A DNA stretch of 64,000 nucleotides from Cryptomeria japonica. Its lineage: Eukaryota > Streptophyta > Pinopsida > Cupressales > Cupressaceae. Under the pieces are notes generated by a model, which was given only the letters and a program-made list of their open reading frames with translations, searched no databases and was not told the origin of the DNA. A program made the position numbers and the translations under genes. This document shows, piece after piece, positions 42,174 to 54,151 of this stretch; positions within the stretch are counted from its first letter, which is position 1; every line of letters begins with the position of its first letter. The stretch covers positions 483,943,900-484,007,899 of the forward strand of contig NC_081406.1 in NCBI RefSeq assembly GCF_030272615.1, in the 5' to 3' direction.

Positions 42174-43790
42174 TTAATACTTTGAAGGCAAAGGAGGTAG
42201 ACAACTCTCATCAACATTAACCAAATTTTGGATATTCTCATTTAAAGCTTTATTTGCCAAAAAATCAGTGACATAATTAGCCTTTCTATAACAATGAGAA
42301 ATATAGAAAGAATTAAAAAACTTAATCTGCAACAAAACCTTATCCAACCAGCATTGTAGATTCCAGGAATTACAAGTTCAATTAGTAACTACATAAAAGA
42401 TAACTAAAGAATCTCCTTCAATCACAACATCTTTAAGATTTAATGAAATTAACAAATCAAGCCCAATAGATAGAGCATGAATTTTAGCCACATTATTTGT
42501 CCCATCAAGAATACACTTACATCTAGCTTTAATAACTCTGGAAGTTTTATCAGTAACCACCACCCCAATAGTAGACTTCCCCGGGTTGTCCCGAGAAGCA
42601 CCATCAAAATTTAACTTAAATCTGGATGGGGGGGGTAACCAAACCACCTCATTTTTGTTAGTTGAGGAAAAACTTTTCTTAGAAATAGCCCCTTGAGAAG
42701 GAAGTAAATGTAAAGTTGGGCAATGCCTTATGATCCAGCTATCCCAAGAAGTAAAAGTGCATCTAGGACTCAGACCTTTGTAAATAAAAGCCAAAGTAGA
42801 TTCTGAGATGGATTTCTCAATACAAAAGAGAACATCTGACAATGAGGAAAACTGCTTCCTAAAAATTCTATTATTCCTTTCCAGCCAAATCTTCCAAATT
42901 AGAATAGAAGGGGCAATAATCCCCAGACAAGCATAAAAAGAAGATGAACATAAACGCGACCAACCCCTAAAGTGAGACCGAAGATCCCCACATAATGCCG
43001 CAGACCAATTTAATTTATTAAAAAGACAATACCAACATTCTGAAGCAAAAGGACAATGAAGAAAAAGATGATCAGATGATTTCAAGGAACAACCACACAA
43101 AACACATGGAAAGAAAATAGTGATGCCTAGCCTATCCAACCGCATACCCTTGAGAACTCTATCTTGGATAACCAGCGATGCAAAAGATCCTGCCTTTGGA
43201 AGGTAGGCAATATGCCAAAATAGCCTAGAAGGCCATACATCCCCCCTACAATTAGCAAATAAATACTTGTATCCATCTTTAACCAAATACTCCCCAGACT
43301 TAGAATGTACCCAAATTAGCTCATCATCAGTCTCAGAATAAACAAGTTGTTGCTTACTTAACTCCTCAACATATGTAGATTTGAGCTCTTGATCAATCGG
43401 GAAAGACTCTACTAATTTCCATTTGGCAACTGGCATAGACCCAGAGAAATCCACATAAAAATAATCAGCCACAAAAAGTCCCCAAAAAGATTTCAAATGA
43501 AACATAAGAGACGACCAATCTCTAAGACTAGTCAAAGCAGAAAAACCATTCCTAACTTCCTCCCAAAATCTAGCTTTCCGACCATTATGCACAAGCCAAG
43601 ATAAACCAGGAAGAATTATAGATCTACATTCAGACATGAAATTCCAAATTGTCGAGCCCTTAGGAAGCGAGGAGGTAGTAAAAATAGCCTCCCTAGGACA
43701 ATCTCTTAAGTATTTTGCAAATAAAATAGATGCCCACTCAGAAGAGGGTTGCTTATATAATTTCCACACTAGCTTAGCTTCTAAAGCCAA
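42174..43790 (-). pseudogene. LINE ORF2 C-terminus: zf-RVT and RNase H
   Basis: 470 open residues (42378-43790), then one TGA and a tail to TAA at 42174. The part around residues 170-290 has the zinc-binding-in-RT pattern (ADYFYVDF start, W-KIW, CVLCGCSLKSSDHLFLHCPF with Cys/His pairs). RNase H starts KLNFDGASRDNPGKSTIGVV with Asp, has KIHALSIGL where Glu is expected (E replaced by K-I-H context), EGDSLV with Asp, and after the TGA VTDFLANKAL with Asp. Plant L1 lineages often carry this terminal RNase H. Confidence 0.87.
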
Positions 43791-44757
43791 ATTCTACTTA
43801 CTTAAGTCCCTAATCCCTACACCACCCCTATCCTTCAGAGAGAAAACCTTATCCCAAGCCAGCGGAGGAATTCGAGCCCTATTATTCACATTATCATTCC
43901 ACAAAAAGGACCTCAGAGTTGACTGCAAATTAGTAACTAATTTCTTGGAAGCCTTTAAAATAGACATCAAATAAATAAGAACTGCATTTAAAACAACCTT
44001 AATAACCACTATCTTCCCTGAAAGGTAAGCCATTTATGAGTCCAAGAGAGAATCTTTGATGAAACAGAAGCAGAGATTCTTTCCCAAAAGTTATGTTTCT
44101 CAGATCCAGTAAAAAAAGGAATCCCTAAATACTTACAAGGAAACTAACCAACAGTAAAACCCCAAAAGTCAATCAAACTTGATTGCACCAAGGGAGACAC
44201 ATTAAGAAAAAAAAATCTTAGATTTAGCACTGTTCACCTTCTGACCACAAAAAGCATAATGATCTCTTATAATCTTACTAATAACTTTTGCCTCATTCAT
44301 AGTGGCACGTCCAAACAATAAAGTATCATTAGCAAAAAGACAATGAGAGTGTCTAACAACCATATTTGGAATACAACCATATTTGGAATACTAATACCCT
44401 TCCAAAGACCACCCTCCCTAGCAACCAAAATAGCTCTACTAGAAGCTTCAGCCAAGATAATAAACAAGAAAGGAGACAAAGGGTCACCTTGCCTAAGGCC
44501 TCTGGAAGAAGTGAAAAAACCACATGGGGAGCCATTCAAAATCATAGAAAACCTTGCAATAGAAATAAATGCATAAATCCATCTCACCCAGTTGATCCCA
44601 AACCCAAAATTTTTAAGAACAATTGAGAGAGCCTGCCAGCTAACCCTATCATAAGCTTTCATCATATCTAATTTAAGAATCATAGCAGGAATAGAAAGAT
44701 TAGAGATAGAATGCAAAATCTCATGGGCCACAATGGCTCCTTCAGCCGTCTCCCTAC
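43791..44757 (-). pseudogene. LINE ORF2 reverse transcriptase, C-terminal two-thirds
   Basis: AEGAIVAHEILHS leads into LKLDMMKAYDRVSW (44660), GLRQGDPLSPFLFI (about 44470-44510) and the catalytic box. That box reads FAND (codon AAT at 44328-44330) instead of FADD, so the first catalytic Asp is mutated by G to A. A short duplication (tatttggaataccaaccatatttggaatac-like, near 44360-44390) and stops follow. The thumb region YLSGKIVVIKVVLNAVLIYL is at 43960-44033. It is interrupted at 44758 by the 4.3-kb insertion. Confidence 0.88.
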
Positions 44758-46563
44758 CTATATGTAATTCCCCTACCCTAGTCGGCCTTGTAAAATCCGT
44801 TTGACCTTGGTTGACTTCCTATGTGGCATTTTTGAATGGTTGATTAACCATGATGCAATGTTGTAGATTAGATAATATAAATAATTGTGCATACCTATTA
44901 TTGTGCTTTTGCATCGATTCTTGTGTAAATGTAATTGTTTCCTAATTCTCGTTATAAATCTCGAGCTAACGCCTTCATTGAATATGTATATATATGTATG
45001 CTTGCGTAACTCATGGTTGCAGGAGATTGTAGGTACTATACCGCCTAGGTGCGAGGTTCATCTCCTTCAGGATTCGCAGGGTTGAGTATACCTCCTTCAT
45101 CCTTAGGATTTGGATTAGGTGGTCATAAAACTCTTGTCTTGCCTTAGCCATGATCAGGTGAGCGTCGTGTGTGGTCCGTAGGGTTCCTTTGTCATTTGGG
45201 TTGCATGTCGTGTGATTGCTAGACTTTCTTGGTTTGTGTGCCTTGCGTGTGGAAAATGGAGAATTTTATCCTAAGTATTTAATTCAATTTAATGTGTGGA
45301 TGTACGCATTAGTAATTGAGAAATTTAAAATAGATAGTTTTCTTTTATATGATTAATCGTTAATTTAAGAGATCACTTTATTTATATTTGTAGCAAGCTT
45401 AAGTATGTAATTTGAATTAATGTGTTCATTTATGCATTAGTAGTTGAGAAATCAAAATAAAAAGGTTTCTTTTAGGTGATTAATCGTTAATTAAAAGGAT
45501 CACTTTATTTATGTTGTAGCGAATTTAATTTAATGGTTAGTTTTAAATAATGAATTTAATTACTTTATGCGTTTTAAAAAAAAGGAAACATTTAAAGTTA
45601 TTTGAAATATAATTAATTTAACCACTTTTGCATTTTGGAAAAGAAGGGGTAAATTTTATTATTTAAAGAAAATCATTTTTTTTATTTGTAAACTTTGATA
45701 TAGTGTAAAAGATTGATTTTGGAAATTAATTTAATTCAAATACTTTACCCTTGTCAATAGTTTGAAATATAAATGTTGGTTTAATTAATATTGATAAATT
45801 AAAATTAAGATTAAATAAGAAAGAAGTATATTAATTAGAAAATCAAGTTAAATTAATTTAATAGTTGAAAAGAATTATTATTTCTTTTTATTTTAAAAGG
45901 GCTTAAATTTTGAAATTAGAAATTAGGTCAAAATTGGTTCCCATTTAACCTAGGTTGAAAAATATTTTTGGGGGTTGAATTTTTTTTGAAAAGAAAAATA
46001 TGGGGATGGAGATTTGGGGATTTTGGGGAAGGATGGATTTTTCTACAACTGCAGGTTCGGCTCTTCTTCAAAATTCTTGCTAGGAATGCTAAAGGAGGTA
46101 GGTTTCTTGTTTATCTTTTATTCCATTGTAAATCAAAAGAAAATGTGGTTGGTTCTTCCTCATGAAAATTTTGGTTTTTTTCTTAAAAAAAGAAAGATAA
46201 TCCATGGATGTTCTTAAAATTTGAGTTCTAGTTTTGAAAATAATAGTGGATATTGGATCAAGAATGTTTTTATGGTTTTGTGATTTAGCAAATCTTGCCC
46301 ATTTGAAAGTTATTGGGTTTTTGGGAAAATCATGAACTTGCTGGGGAATTTTTCCCCATTTTGTTGTTTTGGTCTTTCTGGGAAAATGTATTACAGTCCC
46401 TGTGTGGGACTGTGAATGAGATAAAATGGGGTGTGGGTTTTGGTTTATTATTATTTTAATTAGATGGGTTATTGTTTTGATTATTTTTTTTAAAATTCCT
46501 TATATATAAAAAAAAATTGTAAATCGAAATGTGTTCATTTGAAAATAAATTCAAAAATTATTT

Positions 46564-46750
46564 AGCGGCTAGGGCTGGAGGGCGGAGGAGCCGGGGGCTC
46601 TACCCGTGCCCTCCTCCCCGTGGGCCGTAGGGACCTGCAGTCACTAAGTGGCCGCGGGGTAAAACCTGCATCCACGGTGGCTACAGGGGGTGCCCTGTTC
46701 CACTGTTCAGTCGTGAGGGAGCTGCAGGGGTCCCCGCAATGTCCCCTCCA
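46564..46750. other. GC-rich island inside the 4.3-kb insertion
   Basis: About 190 bp rich in G and C (ggctggagggcggaggagcc, ctcctccccgtgggccg) set in sequence that is mostly A and T. It is bounded on both sides by A- or T-runs. No Pol III boxes or ORF are recognised. It may be a promoter-like part of a long LTR. Confidence 0.5.
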
Positions 46751-46904
46751 ATTTTCTTTTAAGTATTTTTTTTTATTTTATTTATTTAAAAAAGAAATTT
46801 TTATATAAAAAAAAGATTAATAAATCTTGTGTTTTAGAAAAAAATAAAAATAAAATAAATATGGATAGATTTAGTTATGAATTACTATACTTGATAACAT
46901 TAAT

Positions 46905-47165
46905 CTCTGATTAATATATAATATTAATATATATAAATTATAATTTGTGGGTTAATGTGGGTTTTAAATAAATGCTAATTTAGATAATCCATATAGTAAT
47001 ATATGTTATTAATCATATATTGACTATTTCTAAACTCTGATTAATATATAGCATTAGTATTTATTAATTATTAATTATGGATTAATGTGGATATTAGATA
47101 ATTGTTATTTTAGATAATCCATATATTAATATATATTATTAATTATATGTGGTTTGTTTGGTTCC
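46905..47165. repeat. Two-copy direct repeat of about 130 bp
   Basis: ctctgattaatatata recurs at 46905 and 47035, and atttagataatccatat or ttttagataatccatat recurs in each copy. AT-rich. Confidence 0.7.
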
Positions 47166-47879
47166 TTTGTAATGAATAATGTCAGCGAATTAACAATCAG
47201 TATTTAGACGTTAATTTTATTTGGTTAGATGTAAATTGAGATACATGTATACTTGCTTTATATATACGCAAGAGATTTATAAATCATTGGGGAGCATTTT
47301 ATTTTCATTTCAAGATTTCCTTTTAAAGTATATTTCTTTTGAATAGGGTATAATTGTGTTGCTAGAGAGGGGACTAGTGTATAGTTCTAAACCAATATGC
47401 CAATGATGTTTATCTAAGGATTAAATAACATATCTAGACGAGTGATGCTTTCATTTATGTGAACTTGGTTGGAAAACTTGTAGAGATGTATTTACTGACC
47501 GAAGTGGACGTTTGTATATTGGTTGTGTTCACCTAAAAGGAAGAAATGTATGTGACATGTAACTTATGTAATCCTAACTATATTAATTTCCAGAGGGGTC
47601 TTGCAGTTGAGCAGACCCGGAGATGTATCCCTCTAGGGGTGAACTCTGAGATCATATCTGTGTTATGCGATGCTTTTGTTTCTACTATTTCATACTTAGA
47701 GCTAGCATGTATGGTTGCATTTTGTATGTGAATAATGGGAATTAAAGGAAGTTATTTCTTGAATGCATGAATATAGTCATCTTGTTAAAAGTAGTAATTA
47801 GGATCATAAAAGTTTGTAAATATGATTATGGAAAGTATTTTGTTAATGTAAATGAAAAGAAGTAAGCATGGAAAGAATC

Positions 47880-48760
47880 TAATGGATGAACCTCATTCAG
47901 CTACTTACCGTATTATCTTAATAAATGAACATCGTCATGTTAGCTATATTTCACTATATTGGGTGAATTTATTTAGTTGTTTACGTTTTATCCTAAACAA
48001 ATAATCCTCACCAGATTAGTTTTATAATTGGATGAACTCAATCGGTACTCCGCATTATAACCTTAATAAAAGAACTTCATCATAATAGCCATAACCAAAC
48101 TAACATGGGAGAACTCATTTAGTTGTTTATATCTTACCCATAGCAAATGTATTTCTTCATATTAACTTCATTTTAACTAAAAAGAGTGAGCTCATTAAGT
48201 TAGTTATATTTCAACCCTAATGGATGATCGTCACTATGTCACTTACACTTTTAATCCTGAACGAATGAATATCATCTTACTAACTATATTTTAATTAAAG
48301 GGATGCACTCATGTGGCTATATTACATTTTCACCTTAATGAATTGAACTCCATCTCTTAGTATTATTTTAACTTCAATGAATGTTCTTCATTTGGCTATT
48401 TACATTTTATCCTCTTTAAATGAACTATGATTTAATAGTTGGTTATGTTTTAAACCCAAATGAAGGAATCCCCCTCATTATGTTATTTACATATTTAATT
48501 CTTAATGAATGAATTTCATCTTATTAGCCATACTTTTAACTATAAAGGATGATTTCACTTGTGGTTGGTTACTTTTAAACCCAAATGAATGAACTTCGTT
48601 ATATTAGTCGCATTGTACTTAAAATGGATGGACTCGCCAAGAATACCATACTTAAACCTTAATGGGTGAATTCTTAAGTTAATTATGTTTTAACTTCATT
48701 GAGTAAATATCCTCTTGTTAGCCTCATCCCCAATCTTAATAGATGAAATGCTTCCTAAAT
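47880..48760. repeat. Degenerate interspersed short repeats (atgaa..ttcat, taacctta/ttagc)
   Basis: A long run of loosely repeated phrases such as aatgaatgaa, cttcatc, ttagctatatttta and aaccttaatgaatgaa, about every 40-60 bp, is too decayed to give a clean period. No coding frame. Confidence 0.45.
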
Positions 48761-49073
48761 TTTAAAATGTCTATTCATCGAACATAACATATCCATGTCT
48801 TAAGCATTAACTCGTAATTAAGATATCCAGCTTAGTTGGATCTAATGTCGTGAGTTGAGTTAGATGTCAAGTTACGTAATCACGTTGGGAAACTCCTTAG
48901 GTTTGTTTAGTCTTCCGCTGTGTTATCTAAGCTTTAGATAACTCCAAATCCTCTTAATGTTGTGACTTATTATTAACACTCTTATTATTATTATAAAAAA
49001 AAAAATATTTACACTCCGTTTGAGTGTTTTAGCTTTAACCCTTTGAGGTTTCCTTGCGGGACATTACACTATA

Positions 49074-50599
49074 ACAAAAGCACCCTCCTCACCCGAAACA
49101 ATCTTGGGAATAAGCTTGGCAAGCCGCATAGAAATTTCCTTTATTATAATCTTATATAATGTATTACATAACGCAATTGGTCGAAAATCAACAAAGGACT
49201 TAGGATTCTCTATTTTTGGAATGATGGCAATAAGGGTTGTGTTTAACTCTTTCAGAATGGATCTGTTACACCTAGCCTCCTCTAAGACAAGAAGGAGATC
49301 CTCCCCAAGAAAATAAGTTGAGGGATAGCTGAAGCAAAGCTATCGTCAAAAGCAGAAGTTTCCTCAGTCAACAAAGATTTAAAAAACCTGACAGCCTCAA
49401 TAGCAATATCTTTCTCCTCAGAAAGAAACACCCCATCAGAATCTTGAATACAAGAAATCCTACTCCTCTGATGTTTTATTTTAGTGGATGAATGAAAAAT
49501 TTTAGTGTTCCTATCTCCTTCAACAAGCCATAGATCCCTATATTTGTGCTGCCAATAGATTTCCTCATGAGAAAGAACTTCCTCAAGCTGAGAATTTAAC
49601 AATTTATGCGTAGCAAAGGCAGCATAATCTATTCCAATACTAATAATCACAGAATTTAAAGCTTCAAGATCTTCCTAGATTCTAGATTTCTTAGAAAAAA
49701 TGTTTTTAAAATGCAAGACATTATAAGACTTAATCTTTTCTTTAATAAAGGAAAGTTTTTTGACAAAATGAAACATTCTAGTTCTAGACATAAAAGGGGT
49801 TGAGGCCCACCACGATTCCAAGAGCATCAGAAAAGAAGGATCTCTAAAACACATAGGCTCAAATTTAAAGGAAGATTTCCCAAGAGCCCTATCATCCAAA
49901 ATAGACAACATGATTGGAAAATGACCAGAGCCTGAATTGGGAAAAACCATAGCAACAACATCCATATCTGAAGAGATCCAATTATTAGAAATGAAAAATT
50001 GATCAAGTCTTTCAGCAATCTGTGAAAAATCTTTCCTCATATTTGTCCAAGTAAAAGGACCATTCAAAGTTTTACAATCCAACAAACCATTATTTTGAAT
50101 GAAAGTAGTAAAATCAACCACAACACATTTATTCGGTAAATGCCTCCAATTTTATTATCCTCACAAGAAATAGCATTAAAATCTCCACCAAAAATCACAA
50201 ACTATCCTCGAAGGGGGGAAGAAGCAATAGTTAAAGAATCCCAGAGGGCTCATTTCCCCAAGATAGGCATTGGACCATAAACATTAAATAACCAGAATTT
50301 AGTATTAGAAACCCTGCTTTTACTAACGCCAACATCCAGAAAGGGGTAGAGACAACCAGAGATAATTTAGTAGAAACATCATTCCAAAGAAAAGCTAAGC
50401 CTCTAGAAGCCCCCATAGAGGGGGAAACACAAAATTTCCAAGTTTTCTAATTAGGAAACAAAAATTCAGCACCCTGCATACTTAATTTAGTTTCTTGCAA
50501 CATAAGCACATCACACTTCATTAAGTCCAACTGTGACTTAATCAAGCATCTCTTGTTAGGGGCATTTAAGCCCCTAACATTCCAAGAAATGACCTTCAT
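49074..50599 (-). pseudogene. LINE ORF2 N-terminus: endonuclease and start of RT
   Basis: ATG at 50599 (MKVISWNVRGLNAPNKR) is the classic plant L1 ORF2 start. The QETKL motif at about 50480 carries the catalytic Glu. The middle (50231-50416) and C-terminal part (49675-50121: NGPFTWTNMR, ERLDQFFIS) follow. The SDH motif that ends the endonuclease reads SGH (SGSGHFPIML, about 49920), which would disable it. The linker 49282-49650 contains WLVEGDRNTKIFHSSTK. RT begins about 49200 and is cut at 49074 (KIVSGEEGAF) by the insertion. It nicks target DNA to prime reverse transcription. Confidence 0.88.
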
Positions 50600-50619
50600 T
50601 ATCCTCAAGGGGAGGCATT

Positions 50620-52500
50620 CTCTCCCCTCTTTTAATAGAATCACTAAAACCAACTTTGTCCACCCCAAAAGAAGCCTGAAGATTACGTTTGGAAGCAACC
50701 AACCTTGTAAAAGGAGGACTAAACATCATTTTCCTTTTCACAGAACCAGAGCTTGGGCTCAAACATGTAGACTGAATGCCAGCATCTATTTCCAACTACA
50801 TATAAACACCTTTGGCTTCCTACCTTGCTTCGTAGGAGAGGGTAATGGAGAGGAGAGAGACAAAGGAATTTGAACCAAAGGTTTGTTAATTGCAGGATCA
50901 AATTCAACTTTATTGACCACACATAAGGCATTCTCACAATCCAGAGCTTTATCTGGAGAGATTATTTCAAAAGGATTGCAAGTCAAAGGGATAACTAAGG
51001 AGGAATTCAAATTAACCAAGTCCTGATCAATCACATCTACCACCTTATCAGTAACATCATTATTCAAAGTAATATTATTCTCAAAAACTAGCCTCTGGAC
51101 TTGAGAAATTAAACTTTCATCAGTAATGAAAGAAGGTGAATCAAACCCATGAGCTAAAGGGTGTGATTCCCCCTGAGGAAATCCATCCTCAAGCCCTTGA
51201 ATAGTTTTAGCAAAATTCATAACCGAACCCCCCTCATTATGAATCCCTAAAGGAGAATCTATTCCCATTGGACTCTTATCTTTCTGCACATCCTCCATAG
51301 GGACAGATACATCCCCAAGAGGGACGGCATTGTCCATATTAGAAACCCCTATAGGATTATTTGACTTTGACAAACACATAGGGTGAGAAACAACATGCCT
51401 TCGATTTTCATGTCCAACAGAAGAATCTAGGTTATCAACATTTATATTAGCAGACTTTGAGGGTTGAACCACCTTATCGCCAAACAACAATCCTTTAAGG
51501 GTACTAAATAATGAAGAATCCATAACCATAGAAGACTTAATAAACCATTCAGAATCATAGACGATGCTCTGCCGACAAATCCCATCAATAGATTTTAAAT
51601 TATAATTGCAAGGAACCACAGAGGATGAAGTAAGTAACACACAAATCTTAACCCTAAAAACCCCATCCTCAAATACCGAATGCGAATGAATAAAATTTCC
51701 AAAGGAATCCCCAATTCTTTGTAAAATATTAGGGTCATAAATTCATACGGAAGCCCAGGTAGAGAAAACCAAGTAAGGATAGTTTTAACAATATCCTGAG
51801 AAGCAGAGAAAAGAGGTTTCCAGTTTTCAATAAAAAATAAATTATGACCAAACCAAAAGAATGGCTTTGCCAGAGCCTGTTGCTTAGCATCCTCATAATC
51901 AAAGATAACAATGAAAGAGATCGAAGAAAGAACCTGAAAGTAAAGCGTACCATACCAGAGCGAATGAATCTTATGATGAAGCTTTGAGAGCAAAATATTA
52001 TCACCCCAAACCTGAATTAATACAACAAAAGAATGCAAATCCCTAGTTTTTTTGTCAAATGCGACTTCAACTGCAGAAATAGAAGGTGTCGGTAGCCATA
52101 CCTTATCCACCGAGTTCTTCTTACCCAAAGGCTTATCCTTATCAAGAATGGCTATAGTTGCCAAAGATGGTCGTAAAACACCCGCAGAAGTTTCAACAAC
52201 CACCTTGTCGAAACCTGCCACACTTCTAGGGTTATTTCCAGACCCCCATTTCTCCGTAAATTTGCAGATGAATCCCGAGAGGCTTTCTGGTTAGGCCTCG
52301 CTACTTTCTTCTTTGACGGACGAAAAAAGCTCTTAAAGTATTAAGACCTCAGCCACCCATTATCTCTGCGACGCCACTCCTTCTTCTCCAAAGCAAGCAC
52401 ATCAACCCACTTCTCATTCTGAAATACCAATTGCGGAATATGATCTTTGCAGAGCAAAGGGATCTAGGGGGGAAAAGGATCACCAAGGGCATCTTCACCC
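50620..52500 (-). pseudogene. LINE ORF1 (nucleic-acid-binding), frame-shifted
   Basis: Three frame segments: N-terminal KWVDVLALEKKEWRRRDNGW (about 52340-52400), central 51595-52221 and C-terminal 50786-51640. The central part has KPFFWFGHNLFFIENWKPLF and VKTILTWFSLPGLPYEFM, the conserved core of the DUF4283-type domain of plant LINE ORF1. The C-terminal 280 residues are low-complexity and acidic with Ser/Asn/Asp. The true ATG is not certain. The open block at 52221 begins only at a GTG. ORF1 normally packages LINE RNA. Confidence 0.75.
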
Positions 52501-52877
52501 TAGTTTGAGTTTTGTCGTGAAACCCTAGAATGCAAAATTTTGCCCATATTCTAACAATCTTCTAAGACTAACATATTTTAATATTTATTTATTATCTTTT
52601 TGTTCATTTTTTCTTTATTTCCTTGTTTTTACTTTTCTCTAATTTATTTTATATTATTTTATTAGTGTTTTCTTGTTTGTTGGTATAATATTGAATAATA
52701 AAATGTTGTTGAATTAATATTAATATTATCATTTAGTAAGAAAATTCTTTATTATTAATTATATAAATAGCCTTTGATTTATTATTATGGCTTTAATTTA
52801 ATATAGCCCTGGTTCATTTATTTATTTATTATTGGGCTTTTATAATTATTTGTGCCCATGTTTATATGAGTTCTTTA

Positions 52878-52878
<1 letters not shown>

Positions 52879-52910
<32 letters not shown>
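52879..52910. repeat. (TTA)n microsatellite
   Basis: About eleven tatt/att units inside the left LTR. The right LTR has only about four at the same place (58694-58710). Confidence 0.85.
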
Positions 52911-52912
<2 letters not shown>

Positions 52913-53351
52913 TCATTTTACTCTCTTGGGTTTTTTTGTAGATTCTTTCTACCTACCCTATTATTCTATTGGTTATATTTTTGGGTAAGTTAATTAAATA
53001 ATATTTTTTTATTCTTACCTTGGGTTTTGCAAATGGTTGGTAAGAAATATATTATTTTATAATATTTTGATTGGCTGAGATTTTCTATAGTTTTAGTTTG
53101 ATTTTCTATTTATTTGGCTTCTTGAGTATTTTGCCATGTTAGCATTTTTGAGATTTCTCTTGCAAGTTGGATTTTGGTTGAGGATTTGGATTTTGAAGAT
53201 TGCTTGAAGATTTCTTGGCTTGGATTGTAGATTGCGGTTCTTCGAATTCCTTCCATTAATTCTATTTTTCTAGGTTGGAGGAATTATCCTTCTATGCAAA
53301 ATTTATTTCCAGAAAAGATTGTATTCTTCGTGTATTTTCAGAAAGATTGTC

Positions 53352-53631
53352 TTTTTTTTTTTAAAATGCTTGGTAAAATTTTTAACGTGACTGGTGATGC
53401 TAGCATGACACGCCCTCCAGCTCAACGTAAAACTCTTTTGACCTGGAGCTTTGAACCGGTGAGGCCACAATCGGGGGACCTCATCCCCACACTTCACTTG
53501 TTCAAACCTGCGAGCACAACGACCTAGCAAAAACACAGGGCATGTGAGCACAATGGCCTAGCAAGGGTTTGAACCTTGGTGGCCACTTCACCAACAAAGT
53601 GTTTTAACCGCGATACTACATGTCCGAAGAC
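53352..53631 (-). mobile_element. tRNA-derived SINE (about 280 bp) in left LTR
   Basis: Flanked by a 14-bp duplication tcagaaagattgtc (53338-53351 and 53632-53645). The right LTR has the empty site with one copy (59138-59151). The left side begins with a T-run, that is, a poly(A) tail on the minus strand. Pol III boxes on the minus strand: A box TAGTATCGCGG (53618-53608) and B box GGTTCAAACCC (53575-53565), about 32 bp apart as in a tRNA gene. It would be mobilised by a LINE. Family not recognised. Confidence 0.88.
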
Positions 53632-54151
53632 TCAGAAAGATTGTCTTTGGGTAGCATGGGAAAATATAAATATAAATATAGTCAAAGTTTAATTTATTTT
53701 ATATGAATCTTTATATAAGGTATAAACTATAGGTTGGGAAAAGAAATATATTCTTTTGTTTTCAAAGATTTTCTATTTCCATGAGTGATCAGCTCTGTAA
53801 GTGCTTGTTTCTATGTTTTGTTTTGGTATTCTATATGCAAACCTTTGTATTAATCTAGGTCTCAACTTGCCTTGAATTCTTTTGTGGTATTTGTGGGCTG
53901 TGATTATTTCATGCTTTGATATTGTCGGTAGAATATATTGTCAGAGTCTTGTTTATGCTTGTTTGTTTATTTTTGAGCTTGAAAGTTTGTTCCTTAGTTT
54001 TGTTTTGTCAATAGGTTTCAATTGATTATATTCTTGGGATTTTATTTTACGCCTTCAATTTTATATAGTCGCCGCAAGTTTTTTATACCATTTGAGTAAA
54101 TGCGCTAAAGTTGTATATGTGCAATTTCTTCTATCATATGTGTTATTTCTT

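Larger units (their letters stand above)
44763..49068 (+). mobile_element. 4.3-kb noncoding LTR-type insertion (solo LTR or LARD-like) in the LINE
   Basis: Starts TGTAATTCCCC and ends GGGACATTACA, a 6-bp terminal inverted pair TGTAAT/ATTACA. It is flanked by the perfect 5-bp duplication ctata (44758-44762 and 49069-49073). Removing one ctata and the insert rejoins the LINE RT frame. There is no gag or pol, and longest frames are under 80 codons. Ends of this kind are usual for plant Ty3 LTRs, so a solo LTR is the simplest reading. I saw no internal LTR pair. Strand is arbitrary. Confidence 0.85.
41746..52560 (-). mobile_element. L1-type plant LINE, split by a 4.3-kb insertion and cut at its 3' end by copia
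   Basis: Minus-strand order: ORF1 (about 52500-50620), endonuclease (50599-49680), RT (49650-49074 and 44757-43791), zf-RVT (about 43300-42850) and RNase H (42640-42174), then 430 bp of 3' sequence ending at the copia LTR. The poly(A) end would lie left of the copia pair, outside the window. The 5' end is placed by loss of coding signal near 52560. Frame breaks throughout. Confidence 0.9.

Noticed and set aside
53303-53551. 82-codon minus frame as a gene
   Set aside because: It lies across the SINE body and its target duplication.
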